DNA of 64,000 nucleotides from an uncultured Pseudohongiella sp. (GTDB taxonomy: Bacteria; Pseudomonadota; Gammaproteobacteria; Pseudomonadales; Pseudohongiellaceae), in assembly GCA_951812965.1 (NCBI GenBank), contig OX638341.1:3020438-3084437 (forward strand), given 5' to 3'. The position numbers and the translations under genes were made by a program. Positions 1-8,844 of this stretch are shown here, one piece after another. Position 1 is the first letter of the stretch. The number at the start of each line of letters is the position of its first letter. Below the pieces are notes generated by a model, which did not search any database, was not told the DNA's origin, and saw nothing but the letters and a program-made list of their open reading frames with translations.

Positions 1-6
1 CCGTCG

Positions 7-327
7 TCACGCTTCATATAGTACCCTCAGGGATTCGAGAATTGCTTTGCGCCTTATGTGGTTTCTGCTTTTTTCCACAGCGTTTCTAGTCACCAGGTCT
101 ACTTTACGTCCTAACATTTCTGCCATTTCCTGTTCCATTCGTACAATTCCCAATAGTCCAGGCGTATGATCGGGTTCGAACTTTACCAGCACGTCTATGT
201 CGCTTTCGGGGCCGAAATCACTGCGCAGGATCGAACCGTACAGACACAATTCACCTACATTCCACTTGCGGCAGAATTCCCGAATTGCTTCGGACCGAGA
301 GGCAATGCGTTCGATTTCCCGCTCCAT
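7..327 (-). CDS. MNT-type nucleotidyltransferase (MntA-like antitoxin candidate)
   Basis: This 106-residue protein is a minimal nucleotidyltransferase. The signature GSx10DxD is complete: G31-S32, then D43 and D45, with D77 (in GRKVDLVT) as the probable third metal-binding carboxylate. Stand-alone proteins of this size usually pair with a HEPN protein, which they AMPylate, in type VII toxin-antitoxin modules. The partner would lie just beyond the left edge. A GTG overlaps the stop codon as GTGA at positions 7-10, so a translationally coupled gene may start there, but only three codons are visible. The gene starts 11 bp from the end of the upstream MBL gene on the same strand. The enzyme family is clear; the antitoxin role is inferred from size and class. 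Confidence 0.82.
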   Translation of the reverse strand: MEREIERIASRSEAIREFCRKWNVGELCLYGSILRSDFGPESDIDVLVKFEPDHTPGLLGIVRMEQEMAEMLGRKVDLVTRNAVEKSRNHIRRKAILESLRVLYEA

Positions 328-338
328 ATCGTCAGCAA

Positions 339-1400
339 CTACTGCTCGTCAAGCAGCTGGTAGATTCGGTTTATGGCCCTGGGGTCGGCGCCTGGGCCCT
401 GGATTTGGGGGAAATTGTCGGCGTGGGCGGTCATGTCGATAGTGGTCGCGGCCTCTTCCGCCGGGATTCCCTCTTCATACATCTCGACGACCGCGGGCCA
501 AAAGTCGCGCAGATAGGCCTGGAAGTTATCGATAAACTCGCGGCTGCGCATCACCGGGCCGTGTCCCGGCAGCCAGATGTCGAAATCGAGGGCCTTCAGC
601 CCTTCCAGCGCCGCCGGCCATTCGTCGACATGGCCGTCGCCCATGTAGGCGAGCCCCGGAAGCATCATGTCGCCGGTGAAAACAACGCGTTCTTCGGGCA
701 GGAAAATCACAACATCGCCGCCGGTATGGGCGCGACCGAAATGATGTAGCTGGATCTCGCGGCTGCCTCCCGCAACGACCTGGAACAGGGTCATCTTGCG
801 GTCGAGGGTGATGTTCGGCGGCGTGGGCACGACTTCCTGGATCGCATTCATGTAATCGCGTTGCACTCGATGCCGTTCTTCCAGTTCAGCCCGCAGGCGG
901 GGGTCGTTTTCGTTGGCGGCCTGTTCCTCGAGTTGGGCTACCAGGGTCGGCACGGGGTCGGAAAAGCTGCGGAAGGTGTTTTCCTCCAGCACATTGCCGA
1001 TATCGCCGTTCAGTTTGGCGCGGGTGAATTCATGACCGATAATTTCGACGCCTTCGGGAAAGGACTGGTTGCCGTGGGCGTGATCGAAGTGATAGTGGCT
1101 GTTGACGAGATAGCGCACGGGCTTGTCGGTGACGGCCGGGATCGAATCGATCAGCGCTCGCGCCGCAGCCGGCGTGACGTGGGAGTCTACTACAAGGGTG
1201 TCGAACTCTCCGACGAGCACCATGGCATTGCTCATGGTGTGAACGGCGCCGGTCCCGCTCACGTGCCAGACGCCTTCAGCGACTTCCTCGAAACGGTGCG
1301 TGTCGGTTTCCACTACCTGCTCCTGGGCGGCGACTTGTGCAGCCGCGAGTCCTACGGTAAGCAGGCCCAGGCAGCGTATTCCCGTCAACATCGTTTTCAT
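339..1400 (-). CDS. Secreted metallo-beta-lactamase-fold hydrolase
   Basis: A protein of about 353 residues starting at MKTMLTGIRC, which opens a typical signal peptide ending near AQVAAQ (residues 1-25). An in-frame start 19 codons upstream would bury the signal peptide, so it was not used. The zinc signature HxHxDH is present as HYHFDH (H102, H104, D106, H107). It is followed by the later ligands in GRAHTGGDV, the FTGDMM aspartate and the C-terminal PGHGPVM histidine. All motifs needed for a dinuclear zinc hydrolase are therefore there. The export signal points to action in the periplasm. The substrate cannot be read from sequence; related secreted enzymes include lactonases and beta-lactamase-like hydrolases. 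No operon partner is obvious apart from the small nucleotidyltransferase downstream. Confidence 0.85.
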   Translation of the reverse strand: MKTMLTGIRCLGLLTVGLAAAQVAAQEQVVETDTHRFEEVAEGVWHVSGTGAVHTMSNAMVLVGEFDTLVVDSHVTPAAARALIDSIPAVTDKPVRYLVNSHYHFDHAHGNQSFPEGVEIIGHEFTRAKLNGDIGNVLEENTFRSFSDPVPTLVAQLEEQAANENDPRLRAELEERHRVQRDYMNAIQEVVPTPPNITLDRKMTLFQVVAGGSREIQLHHFGRAHTGGDVVIFLPEERVVFTGDMMLPGLAYMGDGHVDEWPAALEGLKALDFDIWLPGHGPVMRSREFIDNFQAYLRDFWPAVVEMYEEGIPAEEAATTIDMTAHADNFPQIQGPGADPRAINRIYQLLDEQ

Positions 1401-1497
1401 CGGAATTCCTCGATCAGCAAAGATTGGATAATCAGCAAGGGACATTAGCCCAAGCACCCTTTGCTGTAAACCACCTATGCGCGCCCGCCTTCAGAAT

Positions 1498-1525
1498 GTA
1501 GGGGCGAGGCATGCCTCGCCCCTAC
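1498..1525. repeat. REP-like perfect palindrome (28 bp)
   Basis: A perfect 28-bp palindrome with arms GTAGGGGCGAGGCA and TGCCTCGCCCCTAC. The same sequence recurs at 5.2, 14.5, 21.7, 41.7 and 46.2 kb, always between genes or at gene ends. It is followed at 1532-1552 by a module (reverse complement GTGTGCAGGTTCAAATACAT) that also accompanies the copies at 14.5 and 41.7 kb. Confidence 0.9.
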
Positions 1526-1611
1526 GGTCTCGCATGTATTTGAACCTGCACACCACCAGCAACTCTCATTCTGGCATCGAAGCCCGGTTCCATGAATCCC
1601 GCATGGTGCAA

Positions 1612-1751
1612 GGGACCGCGGGCGGGAGAGCCTTTTCGCGTCGTAGAGGCGGCGCGATTCAGGGACGTGTAAAACGACGCCGATTCGATTTTCGCCTCGC
1701 CATGGATGGCGAGGCGAAATTTAGCGAAAAGGCTCTCCCGCCCGCGGTCCC
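1612..1751. repeat. Long inverted repeat, 28-bp arms, nested hairpin in the loop
   Basis: The arms at 1612-1639 (starting GGGACCGCGGGCGG) and 1724-1751 are exact reverse complements over 28 bp, separated by 84 bp. Inside the loop a second 12-bp inverted repeat, TTCGCCTCGCCA with its complement, lies at 1691-1718 around a 4-nt turn. The structure sits 23 bp beyond the stop codon of the acyl-CoA ligase gene, so it could fold in that mRNA. No T-run follows, so it is not called a terminator. A short piece of the loop (CAGGGACGT) resembles the core of the hairpin family at 38.8 and 53.8 kb, but the relationship is uncertain. Confidence 0.85.
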
Positions 1752-1774
1752 GATCGAAGCCTCGGCCCGCTGGT

Positions 1775-3418
1775 CTATTTCGCGATGTAGGCGGCCGTCG
1801 TGGCCTGTTCGCGGAGGAGGTATTTTTGGACCTTGCCGGTTGAGGTCTTCTTGATTGGGCCCCAGACTACTTTTTTCGGCATCTTGAAGCCGGCCAGTTC
1901 TCCTCGGCAGTAGGCGACGAATTCCTGGTCGGTCATTTGTTCGCCGTCTTTCAGGCAGACGAAGGCGCAGGGCACTTCGCCCCATTTTTCGTCGGGCGCG
2001 GCTACTACGGCGGCTTCGAGAATTTTGGGGTGGCGGAACATCAGGGATTCGAGTTCGAGCGAGGAGATGTTTTCGCCGCCGGAGATGATGATGTCCTTGG
2101 AGCGGTCCTTGATCTGGCAATAGCCGTCCTCGTCCCAGACCGCGAGATCGCCGGAGTGGAACCAGCCGCCCCGGAACGAAGCTTCGGTGGTGCGGGGATT
2201 CTTTAGATATCCCTTCATTACCAGGTTGCCGCGCATGAAAATCTCGCCCATGGTCTTGCCGTCTTTCGGCGCCGGTTCCATGGTTTCGGGGTCGGCGACC
2301 ATAAGTTCATCCTGCAAGGGAGCGCGCACGCCCTGGCGCGCGAGCTTTTCCGCGCGGCCGTCAACGTCGAGTTTGGCCCACTCCTCCTGGGGCTCGCAGA
2401 CCACGCAGGGGCCATAGGTCTCGGTAAGGCCGTAGGCGTGGACGACTTCGAATCCCATGTTTTCCATGCCGGCGATGACGGCTGCAGGCGGCGCGGCGCC
2501 GGCGGTCATTGCGCTGACCTTGTGTTCGATGCCCTGGCGCAATTCCGGACGGGCGTTGATCAGGGTATTGAGCACAACCGGGGCGCCGCAGAAATGCGTG
2601 ACATTGTAGCGCTTGATGGCTTCGAACATAGCCTCGTCGCGCACGTGGCGCAGGCAGACGTTCACCCCGGCGACTACCGCAAGGCTCCAGGGAAAGCACC
2701 AGCCGTTGCAATGAAACATGGGCAGCGTCCACAGGTAGACTGGATGCGCCGTCATCTTCCAGCACAGCACGTTGGATACGGCGTTCAGGTAGGCGCCGCG
2801 ATGGTGGAACACCACACCCTTTGGATCGCCGGTCGTGCCCGAGGTGTAATTGAGCGTGATCGCCTGCCATTCGTCGTCGATCTGGAAGCAGCGATAGTCT
2901 GGATCACCGGTCCGGATGAAGGCTTCATAGTCCTGCTCACCGAGCAACTCGCCGCCCTCGTAGTATGGATCGTCGATGTCGATCACGAGAATCTCATGTT
3001 CGACAAGTTGCAGCGCGGCCTTGATCGTGGCGCTATGTTCGCGATCGGTGAACAGCACCCTGGTCTCGGCGTGGCCGAGAATGAAGGCGATGGCCCTGGC
3101 GTCGAGCCGCGTGTTGAGCGCGTTCAATACAGCGCCGGTCATTGGTACGCCGAAATGTGCTTCAAAAGTCTCCGGGGTGTTGGCGCCCATGAAGGAAACC
3201 GTGTCGCCCTTGCCGATGCCGATGCGGGCCAGGGCCGAGGCAAGCAGACAACAGCGCGCGTATGTCTGCGACCAGGTGTATGTCGTGTCTCCTTGAATAA
3301 TCGAAGTCCGCTCGGGGTATACGCTCGCGCTGCGCTCAATGAAACTCAGCGGCGTGAGATGCGCGAAATTGGCGGCATTCTTGTCAAGCGACTGTTCGTA
3401 AATATTCTCGCTGTTCAT
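1775..3418 (-). CDS. AMP-forming acyl-CoA ligase (DmdB-like/medium-chain acyl-CoA synthetase)
   Basis: This 547-residue protein belongs to the ANL superfamily and should activate a carboxylic acid to its CoA thioester through an acyl-adenylate. The phosphate-binding motif YTSGTTGDPKGV lies at residues 191-202 and the A5-type motif AYGLTETYGP follows near residue 330. The GDLAVWDEDGY hinge region is intact, and the catalytic lysine region KKTSTGKVQKY is at the C-terminus. Its length and overall layout fit the DmdB group (methylmercaptopropionate-CoA ligase) and other medium-chain ligases. The substrate itself is an inference. The gene stands alone, with the upstream methyltransferase/GNAT gene 40 bp away on the same strand. 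It is one of two acyl-CoA ligases in the window. Confidence 0.9.
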   Translation of the reverse strand: MNSENIYEQSLDKNAANFAHLTPLSFIERSASVYPERTSIIQGDTTYTWSQTYARCCLLASALARIGIGKGDTVSFMGANTPETFEAHFGVPMTGAVLNALNTRLDARAIAFILGHAETRVLFTDREHSATIKAALQLVEHEILVIDIDDPYYEGGELLGEQDYEAFIRTGDPDYRCFQIDDEWQAITLNYTSGTTGDPKGVVFHHRGAYLNAVSNVLCWKMTAHPVYLWTLPMFHCNGWCFPWSLAVVAGVNVCLRHVRDEAMFEAIKRYNVTHFCGAPVVLNTLINARPELRQGIEHKVSAMTAGAAPPAAVIAGMENMGFEVVHAYGLTETYGPCVVCEPQEEWAKLDVDGRAEKLARQGVRAPLQDELMVADPETMEPAPKDGKTMGEIFMRGNLVMKGYLKNPRTTEASFRGGWFHSGDLAVWDEDGYCQIKDRSKDIIISGGENISSLELESLMFRHPKILEAAVVAAPDEKWGEVPCAFVCLKDGEQMTDQEFVAYCRGELAGFKMPKKVVWGPIKKTSTGKVQKYLLREQATTAAYIAK

Positions 3419-3458
3419 AGGTGCTCGTTTCCTTCGGACGATTGCTGGAGCAGGCGGT

Positions 3459-5135
3459 TTACGTGAAGTCCATGTCCCCCGCGGTCAACCACCATGCTCC
3501 GTAGGGAAGCGTGGAATCCGGGCCCGGATTCCAGGCGTTAAAGGGTATCTCAATCCCCAATTTCTTCTCAACGCGGCCCTGCCAGGCGAGGCGCTCGACC
3601 CAGGCATTGGTGAGCCACATTCGGAGCGCTCCCGATTCCCCGCGGGAATCGGTACGGGAATCAAGCCAGCGCCGCAATGCCGCGATGACGTCGTTCATGC
3701 GGTCGAGTGGCGCTACGGCATCCATCAGCAGCCATTTTTCCTCGTGACGCTTGAGCACGGCGATGGCGAAGGCATCGCTCTCTCGCGTCAATAGCAAGGG
3801 AAAATACGCGTCCGCGTTCGGATGTTGAAAATAGCGGTAATCCAGATATTCACCATGGCGCTTGCCGATCACGCCGTCGCCGAAATCCTTCCGCATGGCC
3901 CGCCATAGCTCGTCGACCGATTTCCTGTGCCGCGGATTTTGCAATTGCAGCGCCTCTGCCCGGATATCCGAGTCGGGTCCGGGAAAATCGCCGAACGCCA
4001 GTTCGACATAATCGTCGACCTTGCCGTACAACCCGAGCCTGACCGCGGTTTTCATGACGGGCTCGTTGGGAAAGCCGAAGCCGAGAACATGGTCGACGGT
4101 GTAGCCGATTTCGCGCTCGAACAAGGTCGCGGTCATATGAAAATACAGGCTGTTGCGACCGTATTGCCGACGCACTTCCGGCTTGACCATGACGTCGCAA
4201 CCCTGGAAAGCGAGCCGGTCTTCGCCGAAATAATCGATCTCCCGCGCCACGCCGCCGTAATGCGCGACTACCGGTCCATTCGATTCGGTTCGGGCAACGA
4301 TACAGGTTCCCTTTCCCGCCCCGTATTTCCAGCGCCACAAGGCCGGGTCGAATTTGACCTGGAAACTTTCCTCGAAGATCTCTGCGACTTCCTCGGGCTC
4401 GAAAGAATCGATATCGCCGAGTTCGAGTTCGCTCCAGGGGCCGCCTGCCTGCGCATCGAGTTCGAAAACGAAACACTCGAACCTGCGATGTCCGCTTTCG
4501 AATTCCGCGGCCAGCCCATCGAGTTCTCGCGCCAGTTCGCGTTTTTTTTCGCCGGAGTCCGTGCGGGAAGTCCCGCTGAAACCGCTCAGCAAAGACCGCA
4601 TCCATGCCGCGGGAGGAAACCGTGAATTCGATCCCGAATCCGCGAGCAGCGCTTGTGCAGCGGCAACCGACTCGAGCGCCGTGTCCGTCCAGTCCATGGT
4701 TTCCAGCGGCCGAAAACCGAGCCGCTCGGACAATTGCAACAGCGAAAACTCGGTCGGAAGACTGGAAGGATGTATCGATTCGACGTCTCGAAGAAACTCT
4801 CCGGCGAAAATCAGTCTTCCCCCGCTTTTCAGCAGCTTGCGAGCCCGGCACAACAGATGCATCTGTTCCTTGTAGTGACAGGTTCTGCCAAACGCTACGC
4901 AATCCCAGGCAGCAATTGCCTGCGTGAGTTCCTTTTCCGTGGGGTCACGAAGAATCTTTGCGCCCGGTTTCGTCCAGCGTCCGATCAACTCCAGAAAAGC
5001 GGGATCGTCTTCTTCCTCCATCGCCGGCAGATAGAGGGGCGAGAGCGATCCTTCCGCTCGGTCTGAAGCCGAACCGCGCAACCGAACTATACGCTGCAGG
5101 TATTCCCGGGATTCCCCGGCCAGTCCAAAAGTCAT
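3459..5135 (-). CDS. Fusion of a methyltransferase-like N-terminus and a GNAT-like acetyltransferase domain
   Basis: The predicted protein has about 558 residues. The N-terminal 200 residues resemble the second half of a class I SAM-dependent methyltransferase (AWDCVAFGRT, then LLKSGGRLIFAGEF), but no clear glycine-rich SAM motif I is visible, so the domain may be degenerate. A linker near 205-245 is charged. From about residue 255 on, the segment EEVAEIFEESFQVKFDPALW, with the later VMVKPEVRRQYGRNSLYF, looks like a GNAT acetyltransferase with its acetyl-CoA loop RRQYGRN. The substrate is unknown. The start is uncertain: the ATG at 5135 was chosen, but TTG codons up to 5180, next to a GGAGG, are possible. 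The gene may be cotranscribed with the downstream acyl-CoA ligase. Confidence 0.6.
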   Translation of the reverse strand: MTFGLAGESREYLQRIVRLRGSASDRAEGSLSPLYLPAMEEEDDPAFLELIGRWTKPGAKILRDPTEKELTQAIAAWDCVAFGRTCHYKEQMHLLCRARKLLKSGGRLIFAGEFLRDVESIHPSSLPTEFSLLQLSERLGFRPLETMDWTDTALESVAAAQALLADSGSNSRFPPAAWMRSLLSGFSGTSRTDSGEKKRELARELDGLAAEFESGHRRFECFVFELDAQAGGPWSELELGDIDSFEPEEVAEIFEESFQVKFDPALWRWKYGAGKGTCIVARTESNGPVVAHYGGVAREIDYFGEDRLAFQGCDVMVKPEVRRQYGRNSLYFHMTATLFEREIGYTVDHVLGFGFPNEPVMKTAVRLGLYGKVDDYVELAFGDFPGPDSDIRAEALQLQNPRHRKSVDELWRAMRKDFGDGVIGKRHGEYLDYRYFQHPNADAYFPLLLTRESDAFAIAVLKRHEEKWLLMDAVAPLDRMNDVIAALRRWLDSRTDSRGESGALRMWLTNAWVERLAWQGRVEKKLGIEIPFNAWNPGPDSTLPYGAWWLTAGDMDFT

Positions 5136-5218
5136 CAGTCGCCAACAATGCAGAACAAGGCGGGGCAATATAGCTCGCAAGCCTCCTTTTTCAAAGCCGG
5201 AGTTGCACCCGCCCCGTT

Positions 5219-5244
5219 GTGGGCGAGGCCTTCCTCGCCCCTAC
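5219..5244. repeat. REP-like palindrome, diverged copy
   Basis: A diverged copy of the GTAGGGGCGAGGCA palindrome with GGCCTTCC replacing the GGCATGCC centre. The right arm, CTCGCCCCTAC, is intact. It lies upstream of the 3459-5135 gene and is paired with the copy at 5272. Confidence 0.75.
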
Positions 5245-5271
5245 ATCCCAATCAGGCATCGCGGATTCCCA

Positions 5272-5295
5272 GTAGGGGCGACGCATGCGTCGCCC
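5272..5295. repeat. REP-like palindrome, compensated variant
   Basis: A copy of the same palindrome in which the arms read GTAGGGGCGACGCA and TGCGTCGCCC. The G-to-C change on one arm is matched on the other arm, so the stem is preserved. This supports selection or copying of the hairpin as a unit. Confidence 0.8.
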
Positions 5296-5354
5296 GGGTT
5301 CGAATCGGCCGCTACAGTCAAACCCGGTGTGACAAGACCATGTAAACTACGGCC

Positions 5355-6692
5355 ATGCGGCAAATTCTCGTCCTCAACAGACTCGCTGCCTGGCTGATCC
5401 CCGTGCAATCAGGGGACACCAGCCTCACCCGTCAGGGTTTGCAACGGTTGCTCCTGTTGCGCGCTTTCGTCACCGGGGCGAGTTGCGCCGGACTGTTCGC
5501 GCTGATGTTGTTATTCGGGCTGCAAGTTCCCGGCGCCTATATCGCCGGCCTCGTCGCCGCCATCGTCGTTTCCATCCTGCTCGGATACTGGCGTCTGAAC
5601 CTGAGCCGGCCCATCGGCAACACAGAATTGTTCCTGCACATTCTCGTAGACGTGGTCTTCCTGGTTTTGCTCCTGCTCAATACCGGCGGCGTCGGCAATC
5701 CGCTGATTTCCTATCTGCTCGTGCTGCTCGCCGTTACCGCCACTTTGTTGCCGCGCGGATTCGCGAATTCATTTGCCGTCGGCAGCATCCTTGTCTACAC
5801 GTTCTTCCTGCTGCTCGATCTCTCGGCGGAACAGAACATGCCCGGCATGAGCGGAAACGCCCAGGACATGTTTGAGCTACACCTCGTCGGCATGTGGGTG
5901 ATTTTCGTCGTCAGCGCGATCCTCATTACCGTTTTCATCAGCGCCATGGCTATCGCCGTGCGTGATCGCGAGCACCATCTCGCCGAAGCGCGCGAGAATG
6001 AATTGCGCAACGAACAGCTCGTCGCCATCGGCACGCTGGCGGCAGGCACCGCCCATGCGCTCGGCACGCCGCTTTCCACCATGTCTGTCATCCTGAACGA
6101 TCTGGATGAAATCGATCAGGAAGAGCTGGAAGGAGAATCCGTCAAACAGGAAATCGGCCTGTTGCGCGAACAGGTCAGCCGCTGCAAGCATTCGATAAAT
6201 CAGCTTATCCGCTACTACCACAAGGATGACCCCAGCGCCCGGGAACAGGTCACTCTCGCGAGGTTCGCGGCGGATATCCAGGACTACATCCTCAATGTGC
6301 ATCCCGCGGCAAAAGTCGAATTCAGATTGACGGCGGAAGCGGAAACGCCCTTCGACGTCGAACCGAGCCTGCGTCATGCGGTGATCAATATCATCGAGAA
6401 CGGCATCAAGGCGGCGCGGAAGGCCGTGAATGTCGAATATGCCGTGGACCCGGAAAACACGCGAATGTTGCTGATCAGCGTCGCCGACGACGGCCCGGGA
6501 ATACCGGATGAAGTGCTTGAGCGGATAGGTGAGCCGTTCGTTTCCCGGCGCAAGGACAGCATGGGACTCGGCATTTTCCTCGCCAATGCAGCATTGCGCC
6601 GGGCGGGGGGCAGTATCGAGATGTTCAACCGGCAGGCAGGCGGCGCAAAGACAATGATTCGTTTGCCGTTGAAGAGCGAAGCGGATTCATGA
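5355..6692 (+). CDS. regB: RegB/PrrB-type redox sensor histidine kinase
   Basis: This 445-residue kinase has about six membrane segments between residues 30 and 200, then a HisKA/HATPase core. The H-box AHALGTPLSTMS places the phosphorylated histidine at H234 and matches the RegB hallmark HELGTPLST closely. Other RegB traits are present: a GGVGNP loop (111-116) like the quinone-binding GGxxNPF, and a cysteine (C277 in VSRCKHS) at the position of the redox-active RegB cysteine. ATP-binding boxes follow (NIIENGIKAA, DDGPGIP, GLGIFLA). Known homologues (RegB, PrrB, RoxS) sense respiratory redox state and control electron-transport genes. The stop overlaps the regulator start by 4 bp, so the pair is translationally coupled. 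The window shows no target genes for it. Confidence 0.93.
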   Translation: MRQILVLNRLAAWLIPVQSGDTSLTRQGLQRLLLLRAFVTGASCAGLFALMLLFGLQVPGAYIAGLVAAIVVSILLGYWRLNLSRPIGNTELFLHILVDVVFLVLLLLNTGGVGNPLISYLLVLLAVTATLLPRGFANSFAVGSILVYTFFLLLDLSAEQNMPGMSGNAQDMFELHLVGMWVIFVVSAILITVFISAMAIAVRDREHHLAEARENELRNEQLVAIGTLAAGTAHALGTPLSTMSVILNDLDEIDQEELEGESVKQEIGLLREQVSRCKHSINQLIRYYHKDDPSAREQVTLARFAADIQDYILNVHPAAKVEFRLTAEAETPFDVEPSLRHAVINIIENGIKAARKAVNVEYAVDPENTRMLLISVADDGPGIPDEVLERIGEPFVSRRKDSMGLGIFLANAALRRAGGSIEMFNRQAGGAKTMIRLPLKSEADS

Positions 6693-7225
6693 ACTTCAGC
6701 GAAGGCAAGTTGCTATTCGTGGAAGACGACGAAGCCTTTGCCTGGGCCGCGAGCCGGGCGCTGGAACGCCGGGGCTATGCCGTGCTTCACGCCGGAGAAT
6801 TCGAACTGGCGCAAAAGCTCGTGGAGGGCGAGGAGTTCGAATATGCGGTGCTCGATCTGAATCTGGGCAATTGCACTTCGCTGGATCTCATATTGCCCCT
6901 GCGCGAACGCAATCCCGCAATGCGAATTCTCATGTTGACCGGTTACGCCAGCATCGCCACGGCGGTGCGGGCGATCAAGCTCGGCGCCGACAATTATCTG
7001 GCGAAACCGGCGGACACCGACGAGATCCTCACCGCCTTGCTGACCGATTCGGAGCCGGACGCGGACGCCGAATTGCATCCAATGTCGGTGCGCAGGCTCG
7101 AATGGGAACATATCCAGAAAGTACTCGAACAAAACAACGGCAACATCTCCGCCACCGCCAGGCAGCTCAACATGCATCGCCGCACCTTGCAGCGTAAACT
7201 CCAGAAGCGGCCGGTTCAGCGCTGA
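6689..7225 (+). CDS. regA: RegA/PrrA/ActR-type response regulator
   Basis: This 178-residue regulator has an N-terminal receiver domain with acidic pocket VEDDE (11-15), phospho-acceptor D56 in VLDLNLG, the switch threonine in MLTGYAS and the lysine in AKPAD. A short linker leads to a Fis-type helix-turn-helix at the C-terminus (NISATARQLNMHRRTLQRKL). The arrangement and size match RegA/ActR, the partner of RegB, which binds DNA when phosphorylated and controls redox-responsive genes. It overlaps the kinase gene by 4 bp in an ATGA junction. Confidence 0.93.
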   Translation: MNFSEGKLLFVEDDEAFAWAASRALERRGYAVLHAGEFELAQKLVEGEEFEYAVLDLNLGNCTSLDLILPLRERNPAMRILMLTGYASIATAVRAIKLGADNYLAKPADTDEILTALLTDSEPDADAELHPMSVRRLEWEHIQKVLEQNNGNISATARQLNMHRRTLQRKLQKRPVQR

Positions 7226-7259
7226 GTTGTTGCCTGAACCGCAACTTATAGTCACTGTC

Positions 7260-7291
7260 ATTCTGCGCGAAGCGAAGCGTAGTCGCAGAAT
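7260..7291. repeat. Small stem-loop repeat (ATTCTGCG family)
   Basis: ATTCTGCG and its complement CGCAGAAT flank a GC-rich loop. A near-identical copy lies at 38383-38414. Here it sits directly before the Shine-Dalgarno sequence of the ALDH gene. Related short repeats are common dispersed elements in many bacterial genomes. Confidence 0.75.
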
Positions 7292-7308
7292 CTGGTTGGA
7301 GGAATGCC

Positions 7309-8811
7309 ATGACTCACGAACAAATTCTCGCTGCCGCGGGCCTAGGAGCCGCTGAATTGACCGGCGGCGCGCTGGCCGTGCGATCGCCCATCGACGGCGC
7401 CGAGGTTGCCCGCGTACGGGAAACAGAACCTGCCAAAATTCCGGCGATCACTGCCAGCGCCCGAAGCGCTTTTCTGGCTTGGCGCGAGGTTCCCGCGCCC
7501 CGGCGCGGCGAACTCGTGCGCCTGCTCGGCGAGGAATTGCGCGTCGGCAAGGAACGGCTGGGCGCGGTAGTCACGCTTGAAGCCGGCAAGATCATTTCCG
7601 AGGGTCTTGGCGAAGTGCAGGAAATGATCGACATCTGCGACTTCGCCGTCGGCCTTTCCCGCCAGTTGTACGGCAAATCCATCGCTTCCGAACGCCCCGG
7701 CCACAGGATGACCGAAAGCTGGCATCCGCTCGGGCCCTGCGGCGTCATCACGGCATTCAATTTTCCGGTAGCGGTATGGTCCTGGAATGCCGCGCTGGCG
7801 CTGGTTTGCGGCAATCCCATAATCTGGAAACCATCGGAAAATGCGCCCTTGACCGCGATGGCGACGATGAAAATTCTGCGGCGTGCGATCGAGAGATTCG
7901 GCAGCGACGCCCCCGAGGGGCTGGCGCAACTTGTCATCGGCGATGCGAAAGTCGGCGACGCGCTGGTGGCGTCCCGGGACGTGCCGATCATTTCGGCAAC
8001 CGGCTCGACCCGCATGGGCGCAGTGGTCGGGCGGAAAGTTCTGTCTCGATTCGGCCGGCCGATTCTCGAACTCGGCGGCAACAACGCAATGATCGTCGCC
8101 CCGTCCGCCGATCTCGCCCTGGCCGTGCGCGCGATCGTCTTTTCGGCCGTGGGAACCGCGGGGCAACGTTGCACTTCGCTGCGGCGGCTGATCGTACACC
8201 GATCGATCAAGGACGAACTTGTCGCTCAGGTCGCGAAGGCATATTCAGGGCTGAAGGTAGGCGACCCGCGAGATGCGGGCGTACTGGTCGGCCCGCTGAT
8301 CGATGAGCGGGCCCGGGACAGCATGATGGCGGCCCTCGCCAGGGCCCGCGGCGAAGGCGGCAAGGTGATCGGCGGCGAGACGGTAAGCGCCGGCGTGCCT
8401 GCCGGCGGCGCCTATGTGAGCCCGGCCATTGTCGAAATGCCGGCGCAGACCGAAATAGTGCGAACCGAAACCTTTGCGCCGATCCTCTACGTCATGGAGT
8501 ACGAGACCCTCGATGAGGCAATCGCCATACATAACGATGTGCCCCAGGGACTTTCCTCCTGCATTTTCACGCTCGACGTGCGCGAAGCCGAGACCTTCCT
8601 GTCCGCCACCGGCTCCGATTGCGGCATCGCCAATGTCAACATCGGCCCGTCCGGGGCGGAAATCGGCGGCGCTTTCGGCGGCGAGAAAGAAACCGGCGGC
8701 GGCCGCGAATCGGGCTCGGACGCATGGCAAGGATACATGCGCCGCCAGACCAGCACGGTGAACTACTCGACCGCGCTGCCGCTGGCCCAGGGCGTGAAAT
8801 TCGACGTGTGA
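7309..8811 (+). CDS. amaB: ALDH7-family aldehyde dehydrogenase (AmaB-like)
   Basis: A 500-residue NAD(P)-dependent aldehyde dehydrogenase of the antiquitin (ALDH7) type. Bacterial members such as AmaB oxidise piperideine-6-carboxylate (aminoadipate semialdehyde) to 2-aminoadipate in lysine breakdown. The sequence shows the fold motif TAFNFPVAVWSWN, the cofactor-binding KPSENAPL, the catalytic glutamate in LELGGNNA, and the nucleophilic cysteine in TAGQRCTSLRR. The C-terminal GGEKETGGGRESGSD is typical of ALDH7. A strong GGAGG lies 8-10 bases before the ATG. No other lysine-catabolism gene is next to it. The neighbouring SDR gene is convergent, so the pathway assignment rests on family similarity alone. 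Confidence 0.85.
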   Translation: MTHEQILAAAGLGAAELTGGALAVRSPIDGAEVARVRETEPAKIPAITASARSAFLAWREVPAPRRGELVRLLGEELRVGKERLGAVVTLEAGKIISEGLGEVQEMIDICDFAVGLSRQLYGKSIASERPGHRMTESWHPLGPCGVITAFNFPVAVWSWNAALALVCGNPIIWKPSENAPLTAMATMKILRRAIERFGSDAPEGLAQLVIGDAKVGDALVASRDVPIISATGSTRMGAVVGRKVLSRFGRPILELGGNNAMIVAPSADLALAVRAIVFSAVGTAGQRCTSLRRLIVHRSIKDELVAQVAKAYSGLKVGDPRDAGVLVGPLIDERARDSMMAALARARGEGGKVIGGETVSAGVPAGGAYVSPAIVEMPAQTEIVRTETFAPILYVMEYETLDEAIAIHNDVPQGLSSCIFTLDVREAETFLSATGSDCGIANVNIGPSGAEIGGAFGGEKETGGGRESGSDAWQGYMRRQTSTVNYSTALPLAQGVKFDV

Positions 8812-8844
8812 GGTTCAAACGACAGACGAGTCATACCCGTAAGA

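Noticed and set aside
5286-5310. GGTTCGAATC resembling a tRNA T-loop
   Set aside because: It follows a REP palindrome and there is no acceptor stem, anticodon arm or D-arm at the right distances.
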